Assembly (NCBI GenBank): GCA_963383645.1
Contig: OY726574.1
Coordinates: forward strand, 59,642,394-59,706,393
Length of the DNA stretch: 64,000 bases
DNA from: Muscardinus avellanarius
Lineage: Eukaryota > Chordata > Mammalia > Rodentia > Gliridae
Direction: 5' to 3'
The notes under the pieces were generated by a model. The model saw only the letters and a list, made by a program, of their open reading frames with translations. It ran no database searches and had not been told where the DNA came from. Positions within the stretch are counted from its first letter, which is position 1; the number at the start of each line of letters is the position of its first letter. The position numbers and the translations under genes were made by a program. Positions 42,993 to 53,034 of this stretch are shown here, piece after piece.

Positions 42993-44421
42993 TTCTGCCC
43001 CTGGCTGCTGTGGGAGCGCATGCCCATTTCAGAACACACAATGCATTGAGTCCACTTGCTAGAGTGTCCATAGTCCCAACAGTTTAAGCATGGCTCAGAA
43101 GTCCCCAAGTCTCCTCTGAGACTCAAGGAGAACGCTTGGCTGTGAGTGTCTGTAAAAGAAAACTAAAAGCTAAAGCAAAAGCAAGTTATAGGCATCCGAT
43201 GTACAGTGACACAGCGCAAACTCTTATATTCTAAAAAAGAGGAACAGGGCCATAGGAGGGAAGAGTGGGACCAAAACAGAGCCCAAATCCAGCAGGGCAA
43301 CATTTAATCCTGCAGCTCCACTCCTGACATCTGTAGCACCTGACGGTGAGGCACTGAGCTCCCAGAGTGACTTCTGCTGGAGAAGCCAGGAAATGCAACC
43401 CGCCTGGGTCCCCAGAAGCCCCCTCCTGTGGCCTGGTTGATTGCTACTGGAGGCATACTCTCTCTTCCAGCCAGACCCCCGCACCCCCGGCTCACAGATT
43501 GCAGCCCTTCTTCATAGTTGTTCCGTATTTTTGGCATTTCTAAATCACAAGGGTTTTATTGCAAGCTTGGCTTCACTCTCACAGCTTCACAAAGTGCCCC
43601 TTTGGGCCTGCTTGCAGGGATTCCGACCCTGCCACATTTTGCTTGGCTTCCCAGGCCTTCCTTTGACATCTGGGGGGAAGGCTCTATGACCCCTTGTTTT
43701 CCAGCAAAGCCAGCATTATGTGAGTGCCAACACTGAGTGCCAGCAGAAAGGGTAGTCATGCCCTTTATAATCACTGCTGCCTCTGGGTCTGCCACAGTCA
43801 TGGCCATTGCTGGATCTGTTTTAATTCTGGCAGCCACCAGGCCCTTTTCAATCATCGCCACCACCACTGGGCCTTTGTTTCCATGGTTTCCTTTTGCACT
43901 AGTGCTTGAACTAGCCCAATCACATTTTTTTCTCTGTTTCTATAAAAGCATTGGACCTCCCTTCAGCCACCTTACTTTCTTTCACAGTGCCATCTCTCAG
44001 GGCTCCAGACTTACCCTTTCCTTTCTGGCCAAACTGAAAATCTATCTTTGCTTTTCTTTCCATTCCTGAAATTTGGTGTGCAGTCTGTGGAATGTGGACA
44101 GCAATATCTATGATGCAGTTGGGATACTTTGCTGTTTTGAGATTTCCTTTGCTTTCTTAGTCCATCATCTTTAAATTCAGCTTCAAACAAAATTTCAGGA
44201 CATAGAGAAATTCCAATAAACTCTTTGTCATCAGGTAACATGTGTGGCCTCCACTCCGCATTCCCACGAGTCTTCCTTGTCTTCTGCAATCTCCTGAGCA
44301 CACTCTCTACCTTTCTATCAGCATTCTGGGTCTTCCAACTTCCTCTCACAAACCAGTTCTAAGGACTCACAAAATACATGGTCAGACTTAGATACAGCAG
44401 GAACCCCACTCTTGGTACCAA
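42993..44421 (-). mobile_element. MaLR internal region
   Basis: 1.43 kb without long frames beyond about 112 codons (44011-44349, minus). MaLR internals keep only remote traces of a gag gene and I see no recognisable protein motif. Confidence 0.7.
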
Positions 44422-44846
44422 TTTCTTTCTCAGTCAACATTCTCACTGACATAACCCAAAACATCTGACCACACAACCTAGAGGAAAGAAGATTTATTGC
44501 CCACAGTGTTTGGAGATTTGGGAGTTCAGCTCATGTGAGGCTGGGTCTTCGTAGCTCAGGACGTGGCAATTGGCAGCAGAGAGAGGGAGAGCAAGGCCTC
44601 TGCTCTCACATCACAGAGGTCAGATGCAAGAGAGCACAGGAAAGCAAGGGAATTCAACAACAAAAGCACAGTCCCTAAGACCACAGTGCCAGGAGCCCAC
44701 CTTCTTCAACCACAACCCACCTGCCTAGGTCACCATCCAGTGGATTTATCCACTGATGCTATTATACCTGTCTTGACTTAATCACATCAGATTTTTAACA
44801 TTAATACATGAACTCTTCAGAAGGCATTCTATATGTAATTATAACA
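44422..44846 (-). mobile_element. 5' LTR of the MaLR element
   Basis: 425 bp, aligned end to end with 42561-42992 (CAGTCAACATTCTCACTGAC against CTGTCAACATCCTCACTGAA; AATTATAACA against GACCATAACA). AATAAATC on the minus strand at about 44492. The LTRs have clearly diverged, so the insertion is old. Confidence 0.85.
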
Positions 44847-44892
44847 GTCCTCCCTCATCACAAGCCTTCTCTTCATAACTGCTTGTATATTA

Positions 44893-45010
44893 ATATTGAA
44901 GATGAAGCACAGAAATGTCAGGGGGTTTCCAGGGACTGCCCAGTGGGCTCTCAAGAAAATAAGAAGTTGAATGAAGAACCCAGGATGTTCTGGACCTGTA
45001 CCCTGTACTC
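44893..45010 (-). mobile_element. Possible MIR relic, antisense
   Basis: GATGAAGCACAGAAATGTCA, then GGACTGCCCAGTGGGCTCTC and GAAGAACCCAGGATG recall a reversed MIR. Weak. Confidence 0.35.
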
Positions 45011-45174
45011 CTTGCCTGGGTGGCAGGGAAGGCTAAGAGATGGGATGGAATTAACATTCCTCTTTTAGAAATGACAACTCTTTGTCTCAAGGTGGCCTGT
45101 CTTCCAGCAGTTCCCACAACCCTGAGGATGGTGGAAGACTTGAAGACCTAGTGTAATGCATGATCTACTGGAGT

Positions 45175-45287
45175 AGACAAGTCCGTGTGGAGACAGGCCA
45201 CCTGAGTTCTTGTCTTGGCTCCACAATTTCTTAGCCATGAGACCTTAAGTAATGCATTCTTGGACACAGAAGTGATGCTCAAAAAAT
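45175..45287 (+). mobile_element. MIR relic, sense
   Basis: CACCTGAGTTCTTGTCTTGG, CTCCACAATTTCTTAGCCAT and GAGACCTTAAGTAATGCATT match the MIR order up to the start of the core. Confidence 0.65.
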
Positions 45288-45298
45288 AATCTGTCATG

Positions 45299-45478
45299 CC
45301 AGGTGGCGCACGCTTGTAATCCCCACGCTTAGGAGGAGGAGACAGGAGGATAGCGCAGGCTCGAAGCCAGCTGCTCTGGATTAAGAGACCCTGTTTCCAA
45401 AAAAAAAAAAACATAAAAAATAGGTGTCTGGGATTGTAGCCCAAAGGTAGAAGGGTTTCCAGGAACCCAGTACCACTA
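45299..45478 (+). mobile_element. B1-dID SINE, young subfamily, sense, with 10-bp TSD
   Basis: Slightly 5'-truncated start CCAGGTGGCGCACGCTTGTA; hairpin AAGCCAGCTGCTCTGGATTA with a damaged arm; A13 linker; ID half to CCCAGTACCAC. Target-site duplication ATCTGTCATG at 45289-45298 and 45539-45548. Confidence 0.92.
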
Positions 45479-45528
<50 letters not shown>

Positions 45529-45540
45529 TATCATCATCAT
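45479..45540 (+). repeat. (CAT)n microsatellite as SINE tail
   Basis: About 20 CAT units between the SINE body and its downstream target-site duplication, so it replaces the A tail. Confidence 0.95.
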
Positions 45541-45551
45541 CTGTCATGTGG

Positions 45552-46959
45552 ATGAAAAAAATGACTAAATGAACACATGCACTGGAAAAGTAGGATTATT
45601 TTCATTAAATACAAAATCAAAAGCTGACTTTTGAAACAAGGATAGAAACCATTCACGTTTAGCACCACCTTTTCTAAGGGCGTGGATGCCCATCCCCAAG
45701 TCAGCAGGTATTGTAGGAGTATGTGGCTACCCGGCTGCTCTCTCCCAGGGCTTGAGTACTGGCCAGGGAGAAGTTGGAGCGTGGAACTCTGGTGTCTCCA
45801 GGCTCCCTGTGGCTATCTGGCCAGCATTCCCTCTTAGCCAGACTGTGACAGCCTGCTGCTCCGTGGTTCCAATGGTTGGCTTTTCAATTCTGTTCAGAGG
45901 TCACCTTCCTTCCTCAGACACATCCCCTCACCCAGAGGGAGGTGAAAACCACTCCTGGTTCCTCTCCGTCTGGTCAAAGTATCTGTCCCCTTACTTCCCT
46001 CCTGGATGGGGTTCCCACAGTGGCATCTTCTAGGACCTGGAAACCTCTCCTCACAGTGAGGCAGGTTCTCTGTCTACTCTGCTTACACAGCAGATACCTG
46101 GGCTGTGTCCAATCCCCTGCAAGGTCCTAGAGTCTTCTGTGTCCCCCCTGCACTTCCGCCACACTTGCTCAGGTCCCAGGAACCGATACCTGCTTCCTCT
46201 CTTCTTCAGGTCTGGCCACCCAACCTAGCTAGATGGTGGGATAATATTCCCAGCTTCCTTCGCCCGGCTGCCTTCATAGAAGCTCTAAGAGAATTGTTGC
46301 CAAATACAGCTAAATCCTGATGAAACCTGTCACACAATAAGCAGAGGAAGTAGCAAATATTTCACTTCCCAGAGCAGGAGTAGGATGCCCAGGCTGTGAG
46401 GATATGTGGCCCTCAGCTTTAACGCCTGAGCATAGTGTCGTAGGTCCCTCTTTTGATTCTATTAGAGAAAAACCCTCTAAAGAGGTGGCCAGTTCAGGGA
46501 CATCTATCCCTAGGTTCCTAGATCTGGAGGCCCTGTCTACCTGCAGGGAACACTGTTCTTCAGGGCCTCTCTCTGCCTGCCAGGTGGCAATTCACGTCTC
46601 TCCAGGGCGTCCGCGCAGCACCCTGCCACTTGCTGCCCTATGCCAGAATTAGCAGAGTATAAATCCAAAGGTAATTGTTTCTGATTCCTCCTCAGAGCCC
46701 CATGGTGCAACAGAGATCTGACACATGGTGCGGCATCATCCAGATGTCAGATGCACGACTGTTGACCACCGGAGGAATCTGAGTACAGAGATGAATAGCA
46801 GGGTGACAAATGCCAGTGTCGTCTGTGCCAGGGAGAACACAGGTCTCCATTCTGTGTTCTCTCACTTGCTTGAACCGCTCCTTCCTGGAAAGGCTGGGAG
46901 GTGTTTGAGATACGACATCAAACTCACTCCTCAATTAGAAATGTGAGGAGCAGTTACCC
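45552..46959. other. Unique DNA, no gene supported
   Basis: Overlapping + frames at 45686-46320 (up to 115 codons) show no domain. No interspersed repeat recognised. Confidence 0.4.
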
Positions 46960-47230
46960 ATTGGTTTTGTTGGCAGAAAAATGCAGAAGAGTCTGTATTA
47001 ACTTTTGATGTGTTAGTTGTCCAATAAAAGACTTCGGCGCAGGATGTTTTTGATGGCTAACGGGTGACCTTTTAGTTTAATATCCGCTTGGCACAGCTTG
47101 AGACACTATTAATTAACTTCTTTGATTGAATACTACAATCCAGTCGCCCGGCATGTATTTTTGTATCCTTTGCAAGAATGATCTCTTTTACTTGCAAAGG
47201 TGAGACCATAATTGAATGGACAGGGCAAGA
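46960..47230. promoter_or_regulatory. Candidate conserved regulatory island
   Basis: TTAATTAAC, CTTTGAT (TCF/LEF-like, 47120-47126) and CCATAATTGAATGG lie in repeat-free DNA, together with GTCCAATAAAAG. Enhancer-like composition. The function is inferred. Confidence 0.25.
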
Positions 47231-47500
47231 ACTTGGCCAGAGAACCCGAGTGGCTCTTCTCAATATACTACCTGGTACTTCCTACCCCTGCTCCACAGAG
47301 GAGCAGGCTGTGTGCAGTTAGCATTCATAAATCTCAAAGGCTCTCCCTGTCTGTAAGCATGAGACAAAAGAAAAAAGTACAACATAAAGAAATGACACAA
47401 CTGGACTCGAATTCCATGAGAGGAGGGTAGTACTAGATTAAAAGAAGCAGATTAATTTGGAAGAGCAGGTTATTCAAATGCTTGGGATTAAGTGTTACAG

Positions 47501-47503
<3 letters not shown>
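47231..47503. other. Unique DNA, nothing recognised
   Basis: No repeat or exon recognised. Confidence 0.35.

Positions 47504-47550
<47 letters not shown>
47504..47550 (+). repeat. (GT)n microsatellite
   Basis: About 23 GT units. Confidence 0.95.
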
Positions 47551-47552
<2 letters not shown>

Positions 47553-47981
47553 TTTCTTGCTTTTCAGGGAAGTCAGATGCATCGCATGTATGGGACAGGC
47601 TGCTCCTCCAGTGGCCCCAGCCTTGGTTGGTCTGAGTTCCCTCCTGCCAAGCCAGGGCATCATGGGAGAAGCAGGAGCACCCACAGCATTGGTCAGTGAA
47701 GCCTGCTCACATGCTTGGCCCACCCTGAGTCCCCAGGCCCTGAGCTTTTGAAGAGCAATTCCTCCCTGAGTTCCCAGGCTTCTCCACTAGTGCCCATGAC
47801 TGTCCTGAGTGCTTTGGCCTGGCCCCACCTTCTGCTCATTACTGGGAGCACCTCAAGCATGAATTTTGGAAAATTATGACCAGAACAGAAATAAAATTAT
47901 GGCTAGACTTCTTTTGGAAAAAAAGAAAGTAGTCTTAGTATTTTACAGACGTCAGCCTTCACCTTGGAAATTACTAGGTCT
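47551..47981. other. Unique DNA, nothing recognised
   Basis: No repeat or exon recognised. Confidence 0.35.
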
Positions 47982-47982
47982 T

Positions 47983-48036
47983 TCCTTCCTTCCTTCCTTC
48001 CTTCCTTCCTTCCTTCCTTCCTTCCTTCCTTCCTTC
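47983..48036 (+). repeat. (CCTT)n microsatellite
   Basis: About 13 CCTT units. It is the tail side of the following antisense SINE. Confidence 0.95.
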
Positions 48037-48241
48037 TTTCTTTTTGCAGCACTGGGGATTAAACCCAGGGGCATTCTACCTCTGAGCTACACCCCCAGCC
48101 CTATTTTATTCTTTTTTTGAAACAGGGCCTCACTAAGTTGTGGAGGGCCACGCAGTTTGTTGAAGCTAGCTGTGAACCTGAGATCCTCCTGTCTCAGCCT
48201 CCCAAGTACTGGGATTACAAGCCTGCGCCACCACGTCTGAC
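48037..48241 (-). mobile_element. B1-dID SINE, antisense
   Basis: GCAGCACTGGGGATTAAACC; B1 half ends GCGCCACCACGTCTGAC. Worn target-site duplication GGAAATTACTAGG / AGAAATTATTAGA outside the CCTT tail. Confidence 0.9.
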
Positions 48242-48527
48242 TAGAAATTATTAGATTAAAGAAAAATAAACAAAGACAACATCACACCACATTTTAAGAA
48301 AACCAACTTGTTTTGGAGCTGGACAAAACACACAAAAGACTCCATGCTCGTCATACCCTGGCTCAAGTCTTGCCAGACCCTCAGCGGCAGGGCAGGCCCC
48401 TCCAGATCCCTTCTGTTCAGCTTTCCTCTCCAGAGGTGAACCCACCCCATGCCACGGTGCACAGAGCATGTGTCTGACCCTCTCCACCTTGCCAACACTC
48501 AAGAGAACAGAAAGCTTTTAATATTCT

Positions 48528-48529
<2 letters not shown>
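48242..48529. other. Unique DNA, nothing recognised
   Basis: No repeat or exon recognised. Confidence 0.35.

Positions 48530-48609
<80 letters not shown>
48530..48609 (+). repeat. Compound (GT)n(GA)n microsatellite
   Basis: About 20 GT units followed by about 19 GA units with an abrupt switch at 48571. Confidence 0.96.
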
Positions 48610-48612
<3 letters not shown>

Positions 48613-49268
48613 GGAGAGGCAAAAGAAAAGCCACAAAGCAAAGAGACAGCGAAGGATGGATGAGCCACTACATGATACAGCTCAGCCTCCTCCTAGCACA
48701 ACAGCTGCGCAGCCAGCACAGACATTGCCACTGAGTCCTGAGAGTGACTCGCAGGGCCTCCAGCCAGGCCGCCCTCCCCGCACCTGGGCTGCTCCTGCTG
48801 CTGGCCTTTGCTCACGCTCTAGCCTGGCCTGAGCAAGCTTCCCTCTTGTTTTGGTTGCTAAGGTTCTTTATGCTATAGAACTGTTTACGTAGGCTGTGGG
48901 CACAGTGGATGTGTTTTGCTGTTGTTGTTGTTGGTGGTGGTTTCCTGATGGTGTGTTGGCATGGGAGACAAGAACTTTCAATTTCTTTGAAGCAAGGTCT
49001 CTGTTGCATGGGATTCACATCCTTCATTAGAATCTCATGTGGGGACACAGAGCTGCGGGACTTCTATTAGAGCCATCCAGGGACCTGGGCTTCCTGTCCT
49101 CCCTCAGAGGTCACGGTAAAGTCGATGGTGTGTTTTCAGAGGTGTAGCCTTAAAGCATGCTCTTCAGGATTTAAATAGCAAGTAGAAAAAATGAAAACTC
49201 AGAAGAATAAACCAACCAGGAAAAATCCAAGCTCAACACAATTAAATGGCCCACTCTCTAGTGTTAAC
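48610..49268. other. Unique DNA, nothing recognised
   Basis: A short (GTT)/(GGT) run at about 48920. No other repeat or exon recognised. Confidence 0.4.
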
Positions 49269-49283
49269 GGTATATATTGTTTT

Positions 49284-49289
49284 CTTTTC

Positions 49290-49326
<37 letters not shown>

Positions 49327-49508
49327 TGGTGGTACTGGGGTTCCTGGAAGCCCTTCTACCTCCGGGCTACACTCCCAGACCTATTTTTACATTTTTATTT
49401 GGAAACAGGGTCTCCTAAGTCAGCGTGGGGCTGGCTTCGAACCTGTGCAATCCTCCTGTCTCTGCCTCCCAAGCGCGGGGATTACAAGCGTGCGCCACCA
49501 CGCCCGGC
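49284..49508 (-). mobile_element. B1-dID SINE, young subfamily, antisense, with 15-bp TSD
   Basis: (TTTTC)n and T16 tail side at 49281-49326; GGTGGTACTGGGGTTCCTGG; hairpin region TAAGTCAGCGTGGGGCTGGC; CCACGCCCGGC end. Perfect target-site duplication GGTATATATTGTTTT at 49269-49283 and 49509-49523. Confidence 0.95.
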
Positions 49509-49587
49509 GGTATATATTGTTTTAGCTGCTAGTTCTACACACTTATATTATCTTGCAAAAATGACAAATGAATCTCATTTTCTCTCT

Positions 49588-49757
49588 CTTTTTTTTTTTT
49601 GGTGGTATTAGGGTTCCTGGAAGCCCATCTACCTCCGGGCTACTCTCCCAGACCTATATTTTTATATTTTAAAACAGGTCTCGTTCGAACCTGTGCCATC
49701 CTCCTGTCTCCGCCTCCCAAGCGCGGGGATTACAAGCGTGCGCCACCATGCCCGGCC
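49588..49757 (-). mobile_element. B1-dID SINE, young subfamily, antisense, hairpin deleted
   Basis: Same family as its neighbour but AACAGGTCTC joins directly to GTTCGAACCTGTGCCATCC, so the AAGCCAGC...GCTGGCTT hairpin is missing. Target-site duplication CTCATTTTC-like on both sides. Confidence 0.9.
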
Positions 49758-49788
49758 CTCATTTTCATTTTTAAAAAGCACAAGAACA

Positions 49789-49907
49789 CCGGGTGTGATG
49801 GCGCACACCTACAATTCCAATACTTGGGAGGTTGAGACCGAAAGAACAGCAGTTCGTGGCCAGGCTCAGCAACTTAGCAAGGCCCTCTGCAATGTAGTAA
49901 AACCCTG
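49789..49907 (+). mobile_element. Outer B1-dID SINE, B1 half, interrupted
   Basis: CCGGGTGTGATGGCGCACAC to TAGTAAAACCCTG. The expected TTTCAAAATAAA continuation appears only after 50046. Confidence 0.88.
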
Positions 49908-50041
49908 ATCAAGGGAGGGGGAGGGAAGGGGATGGGGCTGGATGAAGGCTAATTGGATGATGTGTGCTTGTATATCCCCTCAAGTCTTGTACTCCAATGT
50001 GATATATGATTACAATGCACCAATTTAAAAATTAAAAAAAT
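49908..50041 (+). mobile_element. 5'-truncated L1 inserted in a SINE
   Basis: A G-rich tract (GGGAGGGGGAGGGAAGGGGA), then GTGATATATGATTACAATGC, ACCAATTTAAAAATT and an A tail, which is an L1-type 3' end. ACCCTG before and ACCTG after look like the target-site duplication. Confidence 0.65.
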
Positions 50042-50125
50042 ACCTGTTTCAAAATAAAAAAATAAAATAGATGGGAATGTAGCTCACAATTAGAGTGCCC
50101 TGGGTTAAATCTCAGTACCTCTCTC
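50042..50125 (+). mobile_element. Outer B1-dID SINE, linker and ID half
   Basis: CCTGTTTCAAAATAAAAAAA, then the ID half ATGGGAATGTAGCTCACAAT to AAATCTCAGTACC. Completes the element begun at 49789. Confidence 0.85.
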
Positions 50126-50879
50126 CCCCCTGAAAAAGTGCAAGAGCTTAAATCGACTACCATTTCCTATGTAAGTGAACACTGCAAAAAAAGGGCACAA
50201 TTTGAAAAATTATACTTTCAGGAATACTAGGAAGTGTGATAGTAAACGACGACTTTTCTGTTACTTCATATTAATTATACAGAAGAGAGCTTTCATTGTC
50301 GTATATCTGTAAATGCACATGACATTTTAAGCAGCTAGTGCTTAGTAACTACTTAAACCTCTCATAGTATCAGAAATTCAGGTAACAACTGAGGGCCGGG
50401 CCAGGGGGTGGCTGAGGGCTTTCTCACCTCCACAAAGAGGGAGCCGTTTCTTTGGGTCTTCATTTTCAAATGTGAACCAAATTGTGGGAAACTGGTATCA
50501 CTGTGCCCAGCGGCTTCAGGTTGCTCATTCCAGAAGGAAGCTCGATGTTGTAAATTAAGACTTTCACTTGCTGTGTGAAGGGGACTCCTTGCTTCTGATA
50601 ACACGGCAAACCATTTTCCCTGGCAAATGGAACTTTTATTCAAAACCCTGCTGGAAAGAACTGCATTTGGAATCAAAAATTTTCTCCGCACGGTTACTTT
50701 CCACTTGAAGATACCATGGAAGGGGTATCACTCGGATGGAGTTACATTTTAGGGAGTGAACGATTGTAGGTTACCCAGGCCCAGGATAACCAGGCCACTG
50801 TTAATGAATTATAGAATAACTGAAAACATCATCAGATAGTAGGCTCTTCTTTACTGTCAGTGAAAAAAAGTAAGCTGCT
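50126..50879. other. Unique DNA, nothing recognised
   Basis: The 109-codon antisense frame at 50362-50691 has no domain. Confidence 0.4.
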
Positions 50880-51160
50880 AATATGTGTGTGTTTGTGTGA
50901 GTGGGTAGGAATTTTTTTTAAAAAGCAGTACTAGAAAATAAAAGAATTTAATACACTATCGCATGGGGAAGAGCGATTCAGGGGCGCTGTCACCTTGCTC
51001 TCCACGCCTTCGTGGTTGCGATGGGGAATATTTAGAAATATTCCACAGAGCTCTAATCACTCATTTGAATGAGGCAGCAACAATCCCAAAATTGAACAGA
51101 GGTGGCAGGGATCGAAAATACACCTGTAGCAAATGAGAAACTGCAAGTTTCTGAGGCCAG
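50880..51160. other. Candidate conserved non-coding element
   Basis: Repeat-free, with GAATATTTAGAAATATTCCAC (near-palindromic GGAATATTTAGAAATATTCC at about 51025-51044), CTAATCACTCATTTGAATG and AACAATCCC. Inferred from texture. Confidence 0.25.
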
Positions 51161-51401
51161 ATGACCCCTCCCACTTTTCAAATAGCCAGGAAACCTCTAT
51201 GGGACAAAACTGCCTCCTGCTCTTCAGCCACACGATGAGGCTTCACTGGGTCAAACTGCACTCCGAATGGGAACAGAAGATCACTGGAAATGTTTTCAAA
51301 GGCCATGGAAATGAGCAAGAACATGCTAGTGCGGTTCTTTGGGTGTGTGTGTGTGTGCAAGGATAGGTCATTTCGGCCACATTTCATGTGATGGCACTGT
51401 T

Positions 51402-51556
51402 GAGTCCCATGATGGAGGGACACCTTATCTAGAACACTCTGAGTCCCATGATGGAGGGACACCTTATCTAGAACACTCTGAGTCCCATGATGGAGGGACA
51501 CCTTATCTAGAACACTCTGAGTCCCATGATGGAGGGACACCTTATCTAGAACACTT
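51402..51556 (+). repeat. 39-bp minisatellite, four copies
   Basis: The unit starts at 51402, 51441, 51480 and 51519 and begins GAGTCCCATGATGGAGGGAC. The copies are identical except at the last few bases of copy 4. The period is a multiple of three, so frames on both strands stay open: SHDGGTPYLEHSE repeats on plus, SVLDKVSLHHGTQ on minus. No flanking gene evidence. Confidence 0.97.
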
Positions 51557-51849
51557 TCCACCTGGAAACTGTGGTTACAGCTTTGTATGCCAACAGGAAA
51601 GTGGCTTCTCCCCCACGCGTTCCTCTTTTTGGTGGTTTCTACCATGTTATGCAAAATTGAAGATGATGACAGACGAATATGAATTCCATGACAGAATTAA
51701 ACGTAACTAACTCTGTAGCTGTAATAATGTGAATTTCCTTTATATGACTGTATATTTAGTGGGAAAAGCCTTTTAAAACAGTTTAGAGACAATTTCATTT
51801 CAGATTTTGGACATTTAAGGAGCCCATTTTCCTCCATTTTTATGAGAGG
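51557..51849. other. Unique DNA, nothing recognised
   Basis: The + frame that begins before the minisatellite ends at 51710 with no domain. Confidence 0.4.
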
Positions 51850-51985
51850 ATACTGGATGGGATCTAGGAGCATTTTAACTCTGAGTAATACTTCCAGTCC
51901 TATTTTACTTTTAACTTTGCAATAGGGTCTTACTAAGTTGCTGAGGCTGGCCTTGAACCTATGATTCTCGTTTCAGCCTCTCCCC
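51850..51985 (-). mobile_element. Old B1-dID SINE, antisense, truncated
   Basis: Diverged ID half (GATACTGGATGGGATCTAGG) and part of the B1 half (TTACTAAGTTGCTGAGGCTG to CGTTTCAGCCTC). The B1 5' end is missing. Confidence 0.8.
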
Positions 51986-52208
51986 TAAAGGTGGTTATGG
52001 CTGCTTATGTCCCCATGGCTTTCCTGGTGAGAAAATTAATTGACATGCTAGAATAACTTCATGCCGAGTGAATCTAAACCTTATTTCTGAATTATTTGGG
52101 GACTTCTGCTTTCTCGAATCATAGACAATAATCCAGATGTCCTTGGGAGAATCTTCTCTGGGGAGGAAATTGTCTAGATGTAGATTCTTCGTCAAAATCA
52201 TATTGGCC

Positions 52209-52410
52209 TCACCGGGCATGGTGGCGCACGCTTGTAATCCCCGCGCTTGGGAGGCAGAGACAGGAGGATCGCGCAGGTTCGAAGCCAGCTGCGTGCGCTG
52301 GCTTAGGAGACCCTGTTTTCAAATAAAAATGTAAAAAAATAGGTCTGGGAGTGTAGCCCGGAGGTAGAAGGGCTTCCAGGAACCCCAGTACCACCAAAAA
52401 AAAAAAAAAA
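52209..52410 (+). mobile_element. B1-dID SINE, young subfamily, sense, with perfect TSD
   Basis: CACCGGGCATGGTGGCGCAC; hairpin AAGCCAGCTGCGTGCGCTGG; ID half CTGGGAGTGTAGCCCGGAGG; A tail. Target-site duplication AAAATCATATTGGCC at 52194-52208 and 52411-52425 (the A's may belong to the tail). Recent. Confidence 0.95.
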
Positions 52411-52425
52411 AAAATCATATTGGCC

Positions 52426-52919
52426 AATCCTGGGAGGGGTAATTTAAGAATTCCTGCAGTTTAGGCTTCAAATTTGCCCTTTGTGGCTGGCCAGGGAAAC
52501 AGTACTGCAGTTTTCTGTCTCTTCTGTGAGCTCCACACAGCAGCACCGTGGAAAGAGGGGATGACTTAACGGAAGGTTGTTCACGCTGGTGACAGTAAGC
52601 AGTGTATTTATAACCTGTTCCAAAATTTAAATAAAAAGCCCTTACCTACTCAAGGCTCAAATGAGAGGGCGAGGGGTGAGGGTGAAGACACAAAAGAGAG
52701 GCGTGGCTAGAAAGAAGTGCATCGTGGTCCACACTGAAGACCACACTACGGAGTGCGTGGAAGCCCGCCGGCTGAGATCCTGGCCCAGGATGGCCTCAAT
52801 AGCCATGAGGCCAGGTAATGCTGCAGGGGAAGAAGGTGTTATTAAGTAGTGTGAGGTGTCGGTTCCTCTGCACCTGCTGACTGGAGTCCAGGCACTGAGC
52901 ACGTCCCGTGGGCCCGGCC
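52426..52919. other. Unique DNA, nothing recognised
   Basis: No repeat or exon recognised. Confidence 0.35.
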
Positions 52920-52996
52920 CTCACTCACCACGGCTACACGGCAGAGCCGGGGTTCAAACACGGCTGTCTGGCTTCCGGTCTGTGCTCTTGATGATG
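52920..52996 (-). mobile_element. MIR fragment, antisense
   Basis: GCAGAGCCGGGGTTCAAACA, CGGCTGTCTGGCTTCCGGTC and TGTGCTCTTGATGATG match reversed MIR 5' sequence. Confidence 0.65.
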
Positions 52997-53034
52997 ATAT
53001 TGTATTACTGTATTTTGTCAAAGAGCGGAGGATA

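Larger units (their letters stand above)
42561..44846 (-). mobile_element. Complete ERVL-MaLR retrotransposon (LTR-internal-LTR), antisense
   Basis: Two related LTRs in the same antisense orientation flank 1.43 kb. On the minus strand the internal region begins directly after the 5' LTR with TTGGTACCAAGAGTGGGGTT, which fits the MaLR/ERVL primer-binding-site region. It ends CAGGGGCAGAA just before the 3' LTR start TGTTATGGTC, as MaLR elements do. No gag/pol frame is intact, consistent with MaLRs being non-autonomous. Flanking 5-mers GTTTT and GTCCT are at best a decayed target-site duplication. Confidence 0.85.

Noticed and set aside
42993..44421. Retroviral gag/pol genes in the MaLR internal region
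   Set aside because: Frames are short and no protease, reverse transcriptase or capsid motif is visible, as expected for this non-autonomous family.
51402..51556. CRISPR-like array
   Set aside because: Head-to-tail units without spacers in a mammalian genome; this is a minisatellite.
51178..51710. Tandem-repeat protein genes of 123 and 158 codons
   Set aside because: Both strands are open because the minisatellite period is a multiple of three; no promoter, splice or domain evidence.
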